From Phytoseiulus persimilis (Eukaryota; Arthropoda; Arachnida; Mesostigmata; Phytoseiidae): a stretch of 64,000 nt of DNA. The stretch lies in assembly GCA_037576195.1 (NCBI GenBank), contig CM075102.1, positions 28,950,745 through 29,014,744 of the forward strand, given 5' to 3'. Numbering within the stretch: the first letter of the stretch is position 1; each line of letters starts with the position of its first letter. Below, piece after piece: positions 1-13,100 of this stretch. The position numbers and the translations under genes are program-made. The notes beneath the pieces are model-generated. The model did no database searches and was not told the origin of the DNA. It saw only the letters and a list, made by a program, of their open reading frames with translations.

Positions 1-3000
1 TTTCCGAGAACACTTTCGATATCGGTCCTCTCCTCTCGTTTTCCAGACGCCTGCCGGCCGCCCGATCCGAAACATCGTCCGCGGCGGCAGCGTCCGAGAC
101 TCGCCGCGACATTTGTCTCACGACTCGAGCCGAACGCGGGAGTCGTGACTTCAACTCGCTCCGGCTCGTCATGAACCTTATCTCGCATCGACAGCTCATT
201 TCGCCGCATCCAGCAAAACCGTATAACCTGTTTCCGCTCGTGCGTGTGTTCTCGACGAGCCAGGCAATCTGTTTCCGAGAGTCCGGCGAGGGATCCCACC
301 CAGCTCCTGGGGTCGGCTTCCAGCTTTGCGCGATCGGATTTCACGGGGAGCCGCTGATGCGCTCCGTTGATTGATTCGGCGCGGACTGAATCCGTTCGCT
401 TGTGGAGACGGCGCGAAGCAGCGGGATCCGCGACGCGCCACGTGACTTGGATGAAGGTGTGGCCGCGAAGTGGGGGACGACGCGATGAGGGAAGAGTTAC
501 GAACAGACGATGAATTGCTGTGCATCGTCTCCGATGCGCAGAACTTCTGCTTTCTCAACACAAAGGCGCAGTTATCGGCGGCGACGGCGCAAGACCGAAG
601 TGAGGGCTCAATATGAGGTGACAACTGGTCGACATCGCACTGTTGGCCGGCTGGTCATATTGACGGAGAACACTCCGCTCTCGGGGACTGAGAACAGTCC
701 TCCGTCTCGCTGCAAGGGGGGGAGGGGGCAGCTCGGTCCCGCCGGGAGAAAATGAAGCGAACGATCCGTTGTTTCGCAACTGGTGTCGCCCCGGGATGAG
801 CGAATAAATACTCAAATAATCCTTCGCCGTTCCGCACGGAGCGTTACGCAACGGCTTCGCACGACTCGGCGACCAGACGAACGTATGTAATTGCGGAGCG
901 ATTTATCGGACCTCGATGTTTGTGAAATTTTGACGAATAGATCGATCAACGGCCCGCCGCCGACCCGGCTCCGGGAGGATGCGCGGACCTCCCGACGGGT
1001 TCCCCAGTTTCGATCGATCGAGCGAGCGAGCGAACAACATCGAGACCGCGCATCAGAAGTGCTCTCAGAAGCGGGGTAACGACAGGAATCTGTTAATGAG
1101 CTTTCCCGTCCGCCGCCAGGAAGGAGAGTCATAAGAACGCTGATAGGTAGCTGTATATAGGGCATCTGTGGTCGCATCATAGAAGATACAACGTCTTGAG
1201 AAATGGATAAGTGGATGAATCGCTGTCACAACTGAGAACCGCTCGGCTCACTCAAGAGCCGGAAGACATCGTGAACGATAAATGTTATTTCACTGGCCTG
1301 TATTAAGACCGACTCGAGCAGCCATCGACCAGGTACGAGTTCGCGTGTACTTGTGTGCGTTCGAGTCCGTTTGTTGGTAAAAACCCGAGCTCCTTCCATT
1401 CCATCTGTGATTTATGTGGCAGGCGCTCTTATGACGGGACGGGCGCTCGTCGGAGGAAACGCGGCCAGAACACACCGAATGTCACGAGCCTCAGCCATTT
1501 CGCTCCGCTCGGCCGACGCCTCCGAAGGCCGCGAAGCGTTCCAGCCCGAAGGAAAACCTCTGCCCGAACACAGGATTTCCGGGGACCGAACTCAAGCGGC
1601 CGATCACCCGTCGAACGTCTGGCGCATCCTCCGAAACAGAGGTTCTTTCCGAGCTGATCGTGGCGTACGTAGATCGGCTGCCCGGTCGTTGTCCATTGTC
1701 GCTATGTGATCCAATTACGGTGGACAGAGATTCATCGTTTTATGAGGCTTTGTATTCGGTGACATTCACTCGATCGCCGCTGTTGCTGTCATTAAGCGCC
1801 ATCATCACTGGCACAGCCGTCGTCGTCGTTATATCCACCACTGCGTTGATCGCTCAGAGGGACGTTGCCGTAAGCCATCGCGAATCGCGCCCACAAACGT
1901 CTGCGACCAAATCCGGCGCGACGATCCTTATGGCTACATGACAAGCAAGGCCTGCTGCCTAAGAATAGATCACGCATCCCGAGTTGACAGATGGACTCTT
2001 TGAGGGGCGAGCAGCAGAGCACATTTACGTGGGTTTCGGTTTGAGTAGCACTTTGGGTAAACAGTTGCGGGTGGGAGAAAGATTTCCCGGAGAAAAGCAG
2101 GAGTTGATTGAGTCCGGAGGCCTCGCAGTGGCGGCGTTGATTACGGCAATGGCAACAACAATGGAGTCGAAATGAACGGGTGGGGAACGGATTGGTGCGG
2201 AGGCTCGGCCGATGTGCAGATGTACTGGACAAGTGGAGGAAAAAAACTTGTTTCGAGTGGACCCCTGTCTTCTTCTATCTCTCCTGTGTGAGTGGGGGCA
2301 TCAGAAGCTGTGGCAGATCATTAGCAGCCGCTTCACGAGTGAACGCATTCAGTGGCACGAAGAAGTGAGTGGGAAATGAACGACGGGCTCAGTTGAAAGG
2401 GGAGCTGGCGCAGAGGGTCGCAACAACATGGGGCATGATTAGAATTTTTGTTGATGATGTTTCTCTCGAGAGTTGAACACTCAGACTAGCGCACTCGCGT
2501 ACAAGCCATGTCCGCTCTCTCTGACACGCAAAGCCGACGCAGCCCGCGTACCATGACGGCAGACTGCCTGCTCTCCTTTTGGTGTAGGCGCGAATGTAGG
2601 CGCAGTTGGAGGCAGCCGTAGCTATCGCAATGAGTTTCCCTGATTACCGAGCGGAGCAAGACCGAACTTCTCGTTGCTCTTACCTCTTAGGCTTCCCCCC
2701 TCCCGCACCTCAACTTACAACCTCCCCCCCCCCCCCCCGTTCTCCCGCCCCCTTCTCTATGAAATGCCTCCTGGTTCCTGGGGATTCGGGAGTGTTTCCG
2801 CTCCCGTTCCGCTGGGACGTGATCGGATTGAACTGTGCGTTGTTTCCCCATACGAGGACTCGCGATTTTCCATAGGCCTCGTTCGGCCTACTGACAGGCT
2901 TCCCGTCACGTGACTGCGCCCGGCCGATCGGTGCGACGTCGTAAAAGAGTCCACGTTGGGAGCTCAAGCGCGTTTCGGACATCCCCACCTCCTGGAGAGA

Positions 3001-6000
3001 ATTCCACGACGGCCGAACATCGTTTCCGGTTGCCAGATTTTCCAGAGATGTCCCCTTTCCGACTCCAAACCCACAAAGTTGCGGAGTCATCGAGGGGAGA
3101 ACGTTCTTCATTGACGAGTGCGTCGCCGGCACCCTTTCCAGTATTCTTCAGAATCAGTCATGTACACATGCACACATGGCAAGAATCTGAGTGCTACAAC
3201 TCAGTTCCTGTCGGAGGAAATTATGGAACTCGTCATTGAATTCAGTTTTCGACTTGAAGTCCCTCGTTGCATTGGGCGGTATGCTCGACGCTCGAGGTGG
3301 GCGTCATTAGAGTTTGAGGTGAGCCGGCCAGTTGGCTCTCGAACTGTGCCCGCCGATCGCCCAACAACTTTCGGCCGGCCGGTGAAGTCGAACGGCCGAG
3401 TCGTCTGCAGCGATACCCTCATTTACAGCCTCATGACCCGCGAAACCCGACCGGAGCATGGTGAGGTCACGGACTTTGGTTATCGCTTGATATCGGAACT
3501 TTGAGCCAAAGCGTTTCGGACGCGGAAAACAGGTCGGTTAGGCGCGAGCGATATTCTGGAGGGGAGTCCTGAGTCGCGGAGCCGTGTGATGCGCCAGGAA
3601 AACAGAAACTGCAAACGACGTGAATAGAAGTTTATGGGACCGGGGAGGGAAAGACCGCGGAAAGCTGAACGATTGAACACAAAGAGCAACGTGAATGTGC
3701 CCCTGCGTCCGAGGTGTTCGGAGTAGTTCAACGACAGAAGCTCTCTGTTTGAGTATTTGGCTGTAAGCTTTGCTCGTTCGAGGAAGAACGAGTGAGCCCG
3801 TTACGAGCTGCGGGGATTCTTTACTGCCTCCACCAACGCAGCGGTCCGCTCCTCGCGGCTCTCTCCTGACGAGTTTCCCAAACACATCGAATGTTATGTG
3901 TACCGACGACAGAACAGTAGTAGCCGAGCGCTGCCAGTTCGGCAACAGTAACACCAAGCTGCAACGGCCGCAGAGCACAGCGAGTGAACGGACATGCAAG
4001 CGAGGGCCAAAGAGTGCGTGTGAGCGAGTGAAGCACAGGCCAGTGGACAAGGCCGGGTCACTGAGTGGTTGGCCGCTGTTGCTTCGGCTCAAGTGGCCGA
4101 GCGGGAAGAGCGCAAATCACTGGAAGCGAAATAAACACCGAATCTGTCGAAGCAGACGACGGCGAGGGAACACAATCGCCCTGAGAGCTTGAAGGAATTC
4201 CCAGAGTGGCGGCGGCGGCGGTGGCGGTTGCGAGGAAAAGCACGGATGCCAACCGACTAAATACTACGCGACCGACCGCGGAAGGTGCAAGACGGATGTT
4301 CTCGGTGGCAAGACTCCTCTCGGGGCGGTCATTTCCAACCGCGAGCTCGATGAAGTGCTTCTCACTCGACGACGAGTTCGGCTTCTTGGCCGACCTCGGC
4401 GGGGTCCAATGCACTCCCGCGCGTTCTGCTTCACAACCAGCACTGGTCATTGAAACGCCGTTTTGTTCAAACCGCCGCCATCGGACCATCATGCCCAATC
4501 TATTTTTGTTTCGACTCGCAGCCCGTATGATGACATTCAAACTATTTCCATCCACTTACCTGCTCGCCAGCTCCTAGGCCGGGTCAGCTGGCCTTTCTAC
4601 GGGACTGCGACTGGCTACGCGGAAGGAGCCCAGGCCAAGTCTAGATGGCCTCAAAAGTCAATTTGGTTCATGCCCGACTCGGCGCTGTGATCCGTCCTGT
4701 GGTCGTTCACGACAGCCACGATTCCGGACAGCGTTCCGAAGCCGAGCTCGCGGAATTCAGAAAAGTAACCTTCGCGAATTTTCTGACTGTCACAAGGGAC
4801 GGTGGAGTTTTCGACGTTTGGGAAAAAAATTGAGGAAAACTCTTCGCCGAGCCGAGCTGATGGAACGTCGGGTCTCCGTCAGTGTCCGTTGAGCGCTGTT
4901 ATCGGCGGCTTTGTTTCTTTGGAACGGAAGTGATCGTTTGCAGCGGACGCGCCAAACTGAACTGGGAGTGCGTTCAGGTTCCGCTCCCTCCTCCCGCAAC
5001 TCCTCCGCCAGGTTCCAGGCAGCTGTTCCGGAATTCGGGAGTTCGGCTCGAGTGCGTCGAGAGCGCTCCCGAGAACCGTCTCCGCAGGGGAAAATCGTCA
5101 CTCGAATCCGTGGTTGAAAGTTCCGACTTTTGGAGCAGAATACGCGAGCGTCGGTCACCAGGTCAGATTTCGCGAGGGACTCGCCCTCGACCAGTTCTTA
5201 ATCCGAGCACCGAAGCGACAGTCCAGGATGACGACGCTGGGAGCGTGCAGCCGCATCTCGTGCGACGCCGAAACTATCATCTCAGATCACCGAAGCGGCG
5301 GAGGTGAATCGAAGCCAGGACAAAATCACTCGTCTTGGCCGATCCGCGCGCCGACAGCGTGCTGGCGATCGCGGAACCGATGTTGTTCCAAGACACGTCC
5401 AGGCAGTGTCCGTTACCCGGCTCGTCGGGTGTAAAATTGAGGAATTTCGCGAAGCTGGCCAAACATCACCTCCGCTGTTGCGGGACAAACATGGAAGAGT
5501 CTTGCGGAACGCCAGCTAGTTCTGGAGGAGTGGGATCTGGAGTCGACGGCTTCGAGGCCGATCGAGAAAGAATCCGGGGAGAACTCCGACGCCGGAAAGA
5601 TTCGCCAAGTGAAGAGCGAAAACCCGCGCGGAGGGACCGAAGAGAGAAAGCTGAGCGAACACGGTTCCATCGCGCGATGAACGCATTGTGTTTGAAACAG
5701 GCGGGAACATCTCATTTCTTCCGATCGTATCCATGTCTATCTCATCGTATCCTGTCCATCCAAACACCGCTCTGGAAACTTCTGGGCAGATAACCCGTCC
5801 GATTCCGAATTCAATTCAGACTGCTCCGAGTCCGGCCTCGCTCCGTATCACTTGGAGGAGAAGAAGAAGACGGAAGGGAACGAAGGCACCTAGATAAGGT
5901 CTCGAATGTGAGCACACGACTCGTCACAAAGGATCGTATGTGGAGAGTAAATCCGATGTCTCGTTCGTGTCTCCGGCAGAGCACTCAGCGGAGCTCGTGA

Positions 6001-8002
6001 GCTCGATCCATTGTTTAAAGTGGAGTTTAGATTGAGTCGGAACGTTATGTGGCGGCTTGGTCGGCCAAAGTTGCTGACGCTTGAACTTCGCTTCATTTCA
6101 CGACCGTTGACAAACTGATAGAAGGTTTGTTGCTCTTGAAAAGAACGCGGCGACGAGACCGGTGCCAGCAGTCGCCGCCGGTAGGTCAGTGGGCGAGCAA
6201 GAAGGGCCACTAGAAAGAGTCCAGTCTTTGGAGCTTTAGGAGCGTAACGAGCGGGCCGGTTCCTGAGAGCCGTCCCTCTTCGTGCCGCAGCCGTGTCCAG
6301 AAACACGGAATAAGACTCCACGCGTGTAAGCCTGCCTCCGGAATGAGATCATCTGCGGGCCCGGACGGGAAGAGATGAGGCGGCTGAAATCCCGGCAGTG
6401 AGACGAGGATCAGCAGGCCGGGGCTGCGAAGACGGAGCGGTACAGAAGTGAGCTCGATTCAGGCTCGGGCTCTGGCGTGGCGCACGCCGTGATATTGAAC
6501 AGCTCCTCTTCTGGATTCGGGTCCGCGCTTCACACAGCACGCCCCGTAACGAGAAGTCTGAAGCCTCGTTTCCATTCCTTGATCTCGATCGAGATCTCGC
6601 GGCCGGTCTTCTCGGGTGGCGAGCCGGGCGATACGAATGCAGTGAGCGAGACTACAAGAACTTCCCGGACTCGAACCCGCACGGCGGGTACGAGCTGAAT
6701 ACGAGGCGGACCGAACCTCAGGGAAATCAACTCGGGCCGCGTCGTCCCACATGTGGCCCTCCGTCAGCCCGGGGCCGCCGTCGAACACCTGCCGAATAGC
6801 CGCTATGAAACTGTTCCGAGGGCCGAAGTGGCAGCGGCTAGGTGTGGTAAGGAGTTTGTTCGGCCGGGACTTCGCCCGCTTCGCGTTAGGAGCCGAGCGT
6901 GGTAACGGCTAAAACCACGCACACAAGAGATGACGTATCTGCTCCCGCCCGGCTCTCGGCCGTCTCTCCTCTGCCACAGACAACGCATGGAGTTCCTTTC
7001 TGCTCTGTCGGCGATAGAATATCCAGAATTTCTCAATCCGGGTACGACACCAGCCGGTTTCTGTCGACGCGACGGCGAGCTCAACCGATCATCTCGATCG
7101 GAGCAGTTTGCCAGCCAGCCGTTGAGACGTTCAGGTAATTTCCTCCCGGCTCTGCCGCGCGGCGGCCGCGAATCGTGGAACGAACCAGAGGAAGGCGAAG
7201 ACGTTCAATCTTTCACCATTAGTTCGCCTCCCGGAGGATAGATATCACTAGAAACACGGATTCCAACGGGTGAATCAATTGATTGAATGATCACTCAGTC
7301 GGTCGATCAATCAATGAATCACTCCATTGCCCGGCGAAGCGGACTGATCATCGATCCAGGGGATCGTTGGTTGTTTTTGCTCGTTCAATGAGGATTTCGG
7401 GCGGCGGAAACGCGCTAATGAAAAGTAAACACGATCCGCGGAGAACGGGAAGAAATACGGGCGGTGATTTATGCCGCAGACTCTAATCCCGTCTTGAAAC
7501 GATGACGCTCCGCAGGAAGCAGAACTGGAGCTTCGCAGGAACGCAGAGCAGTCCCGAAAATGGATTGGAGACCTCGAGACTTGGGGAGGGGTGGGGGTTG
7601 CGGGGGTTGTCGAGAAAGCCTCGTCAGTGATATAAAATCCAATGTGTCCGGGATGCCCATAATGAGGAAGCAAAGTTTGAGACGCTCCGGCGAAACGCGA
7701 TCGGAAGATCTGTTGCCAGGGATGAAACCTGTCGATTCCGCAAAGTTTTCTTCTCGAAGGCGGTCTCTCGGAGCGTTGAGCTGCGCGACTCGGCGTAGCG
7801 GTCCATGGTATTCCGCCACCGTCGATAAAAGCGCCCCGTGTGACCCGGCTGTCTTGCACCGAATCATCGATCGCTCCCGGTCGCCGAGGGAGAAAAACAA
7901 AAGAGAGAGAAAGATATATATATATATATATATATATATGTGTAGAGAGAGAGAGAGAGGGGGGGGGAGAGAGAAATCATGTACGCAGAGACACACACTC
8001 AC
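1..8002 (-). other. Probable first coding intron of the adenylate cyclase gene; no exon recognised
   Basis: The cyclase exon at 8003-9055 ends at a strong donor, so transcription must continue to lower coordinates. I looked on the minus strand for the conserved next cyclase segment (the GDCYYC metal-binding motif region) and for later catalytic motifs and found none. No other gene family is recognisable on either strand. ORFs here are short, overlap in several frames and look like by-products of GC-rich sequence. The stretch contains poly-C around 2720-2740, a degenerate ATCA/TTGA-rich patch around 7263-7325 and a microsatellite at 7915-7972. Small exons of another gene could be missed. Confidence 0.5.
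7915..7972. repeat. Compound TA / GA microsatellite
   Basis: On the plus strand an uninterrupted (TA)n run is followed by a (GA)n run and a short G-run. It lies just inside the intron that follows the cyclase exon, about 30 bases past the donor site. Tracts like this are usually length-polymorphic. Confidence 0.9.
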
Positions 8003-9055
8003 CTCAGCGAGTTTGTCGAATCTGGCGAAGAGTTCGTTGAGTGTCCGAACCAGATCCGCGGCTGAACAGGTTGATGAGAAGGCCGTGAAGCCGACGATGT
8101 CCGCGAAGAGAATGCTGACGTTTTCATGTCTGGACATGTAGATCTTCTTGAACGGTCCGTCCACGACCGAGTCCAGGTCCCTCTTGAGCTCGCTGGCGAC
8201 GTGTTTCGGCAGGACCGAGAGCAGTAATCGTTCCTGCTCCTTGGATTCTTCTTCCACAACCAGTTTGACTTCGAGCGACTGCCGAGTCTCGAGAAACGCC
8301 CGCCGCTGCAGCTTCTCGAAGAACATGTAGCACATCATACCGAGGAGATTGACACAGACGAACAGCACGAGGTTCGCTCCGATCTGGGTGAGGTTTTCCT
8401 GCATGGCGTCCTTGCTCGTGTCGATGACTAGCGCCACGTGGGCGACAGCGATGACGAACGCGCAAAACAGCGCCGTATTCAGCCTGAACGGAAACATCAC
8501 GTACAGTGCGAAACTGTATAACAGGATCCAAGCAACAGCGTCGGTTGCCTGTCGTGGGATCGGGAACAGATAGATGTCACTTACTATGTGGCCCATCTGA
8601 ACGAAAATAGCTACCATCACCAGAAAGAACAGTAGGCCTTGAGCGAGAATCCGCCGGGTTGCAAGTAACCTGGCGGATACCAGGATCAGGAGAGCGACGA
8701 AGCCAAGGATGGCGATGAAAGGGACCGCGGCAAAGTTATCCTTTTCGGAGCAGAAGAAGATGATGTAGCCGGAGAGAATGGCCAAGTTGACCACCGACGC
8801 GGTAGGGAACCACGCTCGGAAGTCGAGACATTTCTCGTTTATGTAGTAGTCCAGGTACAGCTTCTCCACGTCGGCGTCTGCGAAGGCGAACCGCAGGAAG
8901 CGGGGCAGGTATCGTTGCAGCCCCGAATCGTCGATGGCTAAGCGGAGTTCCGCATCGCCCAGCTGCTCTGCGACCGGTCCTTGGCCGTTGTTCTTCTGCA
9001 CGAGGAGCGACTCCTTGGCGGAATGCTCGTCGTGCTCTTGACTGTTGGCTTCCAT
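8003..9055 (-). CDS. Membrane adenylate cyclase (type 3-like), first coding exon only
   Basis: This exon encodes 351 residues in phase 0, from the ATG at 9055 to a consensus donor (GAG|GTGAGT) at 8003/8002. An in-frame TGA lies upstream of the ATG. The product makes cAMP from ATP at the plasma membrane. Seen: a cytoplasmic N-terminus, a first membrane cassette of six helices (about residues 86-102, 108-129, 137-154, 173-190, 195-211, 225-246), the linker with SLEVKL and [13 protein letters not shown], then the start of catalytic domain C1. The first metal-binding Asp is D319 in [10 protein letters not shown], followed by the typical [13 protein letters not shown]. The second metal Asp (GDCYYC motif), the rest of C1, the second membrane cassette and C2 are absent from the window. 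The N-terminal LPRFLRF...LYLDYY and [14 protein letters not shown] segments resemble vertebrate ADCY3 more than other types. Family certain; subtype an inference. Reading past the donor gives a spurious 177-residue extension. Confidence 0.9.
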
Positions 9056-10100
9056 TCGTCGCTCTATTCCTCCTTCGTCGGATCAGAGAAGAAGCCTTTC
9101 TGTCGTGACTGTGTTCGAGTGCAGCTTTCGCACAAAGAATGGCTGCGAAATGAGCCGAGGAAATGAGTGAAATGGCTCGCTGCGAGTGAGGCTTGCCTCC
9201 TGACCGGTTTGTTGTGGCGTGCGTCAGCAGATGCAGGTGGTCAGTGCTGCTGGCTAAGCCGTGGGTGGGTGCCGCTACCGCCAATAATCAGACAATCAAC
9301 GACCGGCGGAGAAGTGTGCGGGTATCCATCGGGCGGATCGATGCCGAGCCTAGATCCTGGCCTTTCTGACGTGCACTGTGCGCACGACGCAGCGTGCTTC
9401 TCCCTCCTGGTTTCGTTCCGTGCGGCTTTCCCTATTCTGTCCCGGCGTTCCGAATCACCAAGCCGCTCGGATCCGTGGGGCGTGCGATCGAAGCAAGGAT
9501 TCGAGTCTTCCTATCACGAAGATGCCATGGTATTGGTGTTGCTCGTGTCGCTGCCGCTGCTGGTTTCGTTGTTCGAGGAGATCGTGCTATCTTCGGTGCT
9601 ACTGCTGGCCCTGCTGCCAACGCTGCTCGAGTCGCTGAAGTTGACAGTGTCGATGCAATTGCCTTCCATTAGTGACAACTGTGCGACTCGTCAGGTCGCT
9701 ACTGACATTTGCACCAACTGCCGCTGAGCAGTGGCTGATTCGGAAGTTGTGAAACGCTCGGATTTTCCTTCGACTCTTGTAGCTGTCACCCGCGCGAGTC
9801 CGGTGTTTATTTTCCGTTCACCTGGCCCGTTTGTTGTTGCTGGATTCGAGCGGTTGCTCGTTTGCTGCTTTTGCTGATTAGTGGGTTGGCGGCTTGTCGA
9901 CAGAGAGTTCAGGTGGAGCTTGCCAACCCAGAGCTGCGAGACCTCCCGGGCTGTGATGATAAAACTTGCACGTGAACACGCTGTCTGTTGTGATGCACGA
10001 CGAATGGCCGAACACGACCACCGGCAACCACTGATGTAGTTGAACAAGACGACGTCAAGTACAACGACTCACTTCACTGACAAATTTAGAACAACCTCTC
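9056..10100 (-). promoter_or_regulatory. 5' flank / likely 5' untranslated region of the adenylate cyclase gene
   Basis: This is the minus-strand sequence directly upstream of the cyclase ATG. The first in-frame upstream codons run GGIERR back to a TGA, so the ATG at 9055 is the natural start. I see no clear TATA box for the minus strand. The stretch includes the small Ser-rich ORF at 9514-9669. A 186-codon plus-strand ORF over 9167-9727 is its antisense and has no recognisable domain. Confidence 0.35.
9514..9669 (-). CDS. Possible 51-residue Ser/Asn/Thr-rich upstream ORF
   Basis: A complete small ORF runs from ATG (MEGNCIDTVNFSDSS...) to TGA, 458 bases upstream of the cyclase start codon on the same strand. 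About half its residues are Ser, Thr or Asn, and it has no signal peptide or known domain. The base after the ATG is G, but position -3 is C, so the start context is only moderate. It could be a uORF in the cyclase leader, part of an alternative 5' exon or a chance ORF. Low-complexity AGC/ACC repeats read as repeated residues in all three frames, which weakens the coding case. Confidence 0.25.
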   Translation of the reverse strand: MEGNCIDTVNFSDSSSVGSRASSSTEDSTISSNNETSSGSDTSNTNTMASS

Positions 10101-13100
10101 CACGAGCACCCTGACCTTAGAGGCTTCCTCGTGGAAACACAGACGAATCGCGCACATAGCGACGGTTCGCGCGGCACAATGAACGTCGCTTCGCACTCGG
10201 TCCCATCCGGAAGCTTGCCGACCGAGCAGTCATTCCTCGATGAACTTCAACGAACTCACAAACGAAACAACGAAGAAACGAACACTAACACCACCGCTGG
10301 CACAACCCGCAGCAAAGCAGGAGCGAAGCAGTGGCACCAACGCCAAACGAGGGAATCTCAGGCCCGCGAGTCCGCGAGTTCCGGAGTTCTGTCTGCCCAG
10401 AAGCTACTGGAGCGAGTTCCCAATCGGAGCCCAGGACCGTGGCACGATATTTGACAGCTTTGAGTCGCGAGGCAGACGTTGAACGACGGGGCTAGACATC
10501 GCCATTGCCCTGAATGAGCGAACGGGCCAACGAGTGGTGGGAAGGGAAGCCTCGAAACGGCAAGGGACTTTGTTGTGAGCGCGCGAGCGCCTGTGGCGAG
10601 AGGGCGGCTTACCAAACTCACTCACTCATTGAATGGATAGCTTCAAAGTCGGCTTTCTGGCGAGCAAGCCGCCGCAGCGATCTAGCCATCGAGAAGACGG
10701 CGCACGAACGTTGCGCCCCCCCCCCTCCCGACCGAAAGCGGACCGGTGAATCGTAAAGTGTATGCAAGGCTTAGATGAACCGACACCGGCTGCCTGATCA
10801 AGCGGCGAACTCGCTCGATGAGTGCGAGGGTTCGACAACGCAGAGGAATGGGGGGAGGGAGGGGGGGAACTTCTCCTCCGGAACTGGACTCGGGAATCCA
10901 GGCTGGTTTGCGCCGACTGGAGAGTCTCGCCCAGTTTCACAAGCTGCGGCGGAAAAGGAGCCGCCTCGGCAGCAGCCGGCGTTACAGTCAAACCGTACGT
11001 AGATCGGACGCATGCGCAACCCCACACCTACATACCTCACGAGCCACCCCTTGGATCTTGCGAGTTCCGAAGTTAACGGGGTATAAAGTAAACATGGGAG
11101 GCAAAGAAGTTGCGACCGAAAAGGCACCGACCCCAAGGTGGGTCGGGGAGCTCGCCGCGGCAGGAGCCTGAGCGATGCGTTGGAGTTGGGGCGCCCGCCT
11201 CGGCATCGTCGACATTGATATAAAGGAGAACGAGGTAACTCGTTTGCATTTAGGTCCTGAATGCCGGTCTGCACCGCCCTCCTATTCCAACTCCTCCCGG
11301 GAGCGGTAGGTGCATCGGAATCGACAACAACGAGTGCAAAGTTCCGACCGGCTTGCAATCAGCGATCGGGCAGGCACATAAAAAGAACTTGACAAATTGA
11401 GATGCTCAGAGGAGCCCGGAGTGAAGGTAAAAAATGGAAACCTCACTTGTGTGCAGAGTTAACGCTACGGGGAAGCAATCTCCCAGCACTTAGTAATCTC
11501 TTCCATGTCCACCCCCTCCCCCCCAACCTCCCGATCCGATGGGAGCTTCGTGGGGCGGAGAAAAGAATCTCTGAGTCTCCCGGAAACTGAGCTTTTTAGA
11601 CGGGGAAGCTCCGAACGGATCGCGGTTCGTACTGCGGCTCGGGTGGGTCGTTCTGGAAGTCGGGAAATAGGCTGGTACTCCATGCTGGAATTTGAGATCA
11701 TTTGCTCGACGGAGAGGAATCGAGGGTTTTGATTCAGGACCACCGTTGGAATAATTCTGTTTTCCGAAATCCATTAACGACGAACGGTAGGAGTGCGCGT
11801 TCAGGCCCACTGGTTCAGCGATTCGCCCGCATCAACCGCGGTGAGGCGGAAGTTGTTTTTATTCGTTCGTAGTTTCTGAGAAGGACCGCGGGATGTTTTG
11901 ACCCGAGATTACTGCGATGACGGAAGTAGAAAAGTTCGGCTCCCCTATCAGAGGCTCGTCAGAACGCGAACGTCCCTCATAAGGGAGACGTTCGCCATGT
12001 GGGCGCGACGCAAAGGGCCCCACTCCGCCACAGTGACAGTTCCAGATGTGCTCAGCTCCAGACGCAGTGCGAGCACACTTACTTGCAAAGCACACTCAGT
12101 GGGAACGCGTACTCTCATAATCATGATGATTATAAGTCATCTGGCATCTAATGCGCGTGTGAGATAGACGCCTCAACCCCCGGCTCTCTATCCAACCTCC
12201 GAGACGACCTCCAGACTCTTCAAAAACTGTGAATTTCCAGAATTAAAATGGAATAATCACATTCGTCGCAAGCGAGCGCCGTCCATGAGCCATACGGCCT
12301 CCGGGCACCTATTCTCGATGTGACCCACAAAAACAAGCCGAAACGTGATCAACATTTCACGTGAGGGAAGCGAGGGTAGGAGACGACAGCGAAATCGAAT
12401 AGCGTCGTTGTCGAAGTGGGGAAAATCCGCCTCCTCAAACACAGCTCGACGGCTCTCGGGAGGAGGCCCAGCGCTAGGAAACAAAAGCCGATGTACAAAG
12501 GTGGAAATTCGGAAGAGACGAATCGTCGCTGATCCTCTGTGCGGAGTTTCCTGATGATTTTCCGCCCGGCGTCATCCGGGCCTCCAAGTGCGCGGGGTTT
12601 GCTGAAACGAATCCTGTCGCAATTGTCCCGAGAAGCGCTGCGCAGAGTTCGCGCATTCTTCTCTGCTCCGGACGGAGCATTGGTCTATTAGGTCTGGTGA
12701 GAGCTCGCTGCCTGTTGTTGTCGACAGAAACCAGCCGCAGCCCATGAAGCGACCAGAGCGCATCTGGCGAAGAATCGAGTGAACGTTTCCATTAGGCTTC
12801 GACATAAAGTTTGGAGAACCGCTCTCCTGCGTTCACCGACCACTGAGGCAAGTTCTCCGAGAGGTCACTCGAGCCGAGACGGATTCAGGAACGCGAAGGA
12901 AATCGAACACCGGACACGTGAATGTCGCGCGGGTCTCGAGACACGAGGCTGAAGCACGGCGTCTAGGCTCCGGCTCTGAGAGTTTCCTGGATTGAGCGCC
13001 TGGGGAAGTTATTCCAGGATCGTTCGGAGCTACGACTCTCTGAGGGAAAAATTCCCGCGAACACTCCCCTCATTCAATGTACATTCCGCGTTGACCTCCA

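Noticed and set aside
6655-6680. tRNA-like T-loop (CTCGAACCC)
   Set aside because: The flanking bases do not pair as a T-stem, and no acceptor stem or anticodon arm is present at the right distance.
7469-8002. C-terminal 177 residues of the open frame following the cyclase exon
   Set aside because: A consensus donor ends the exon exactly at the conserved LAE. The continuation runs into microsatellite sequence and does not resemble any cyclase.
9167-9727. 186-codon plus-strand ORF with hydrophobic runs
   Set aside because: The Leu/Val runs are the complement of the Ser/Asn repeat codons. No signal peptide, splice context or family match was seen.
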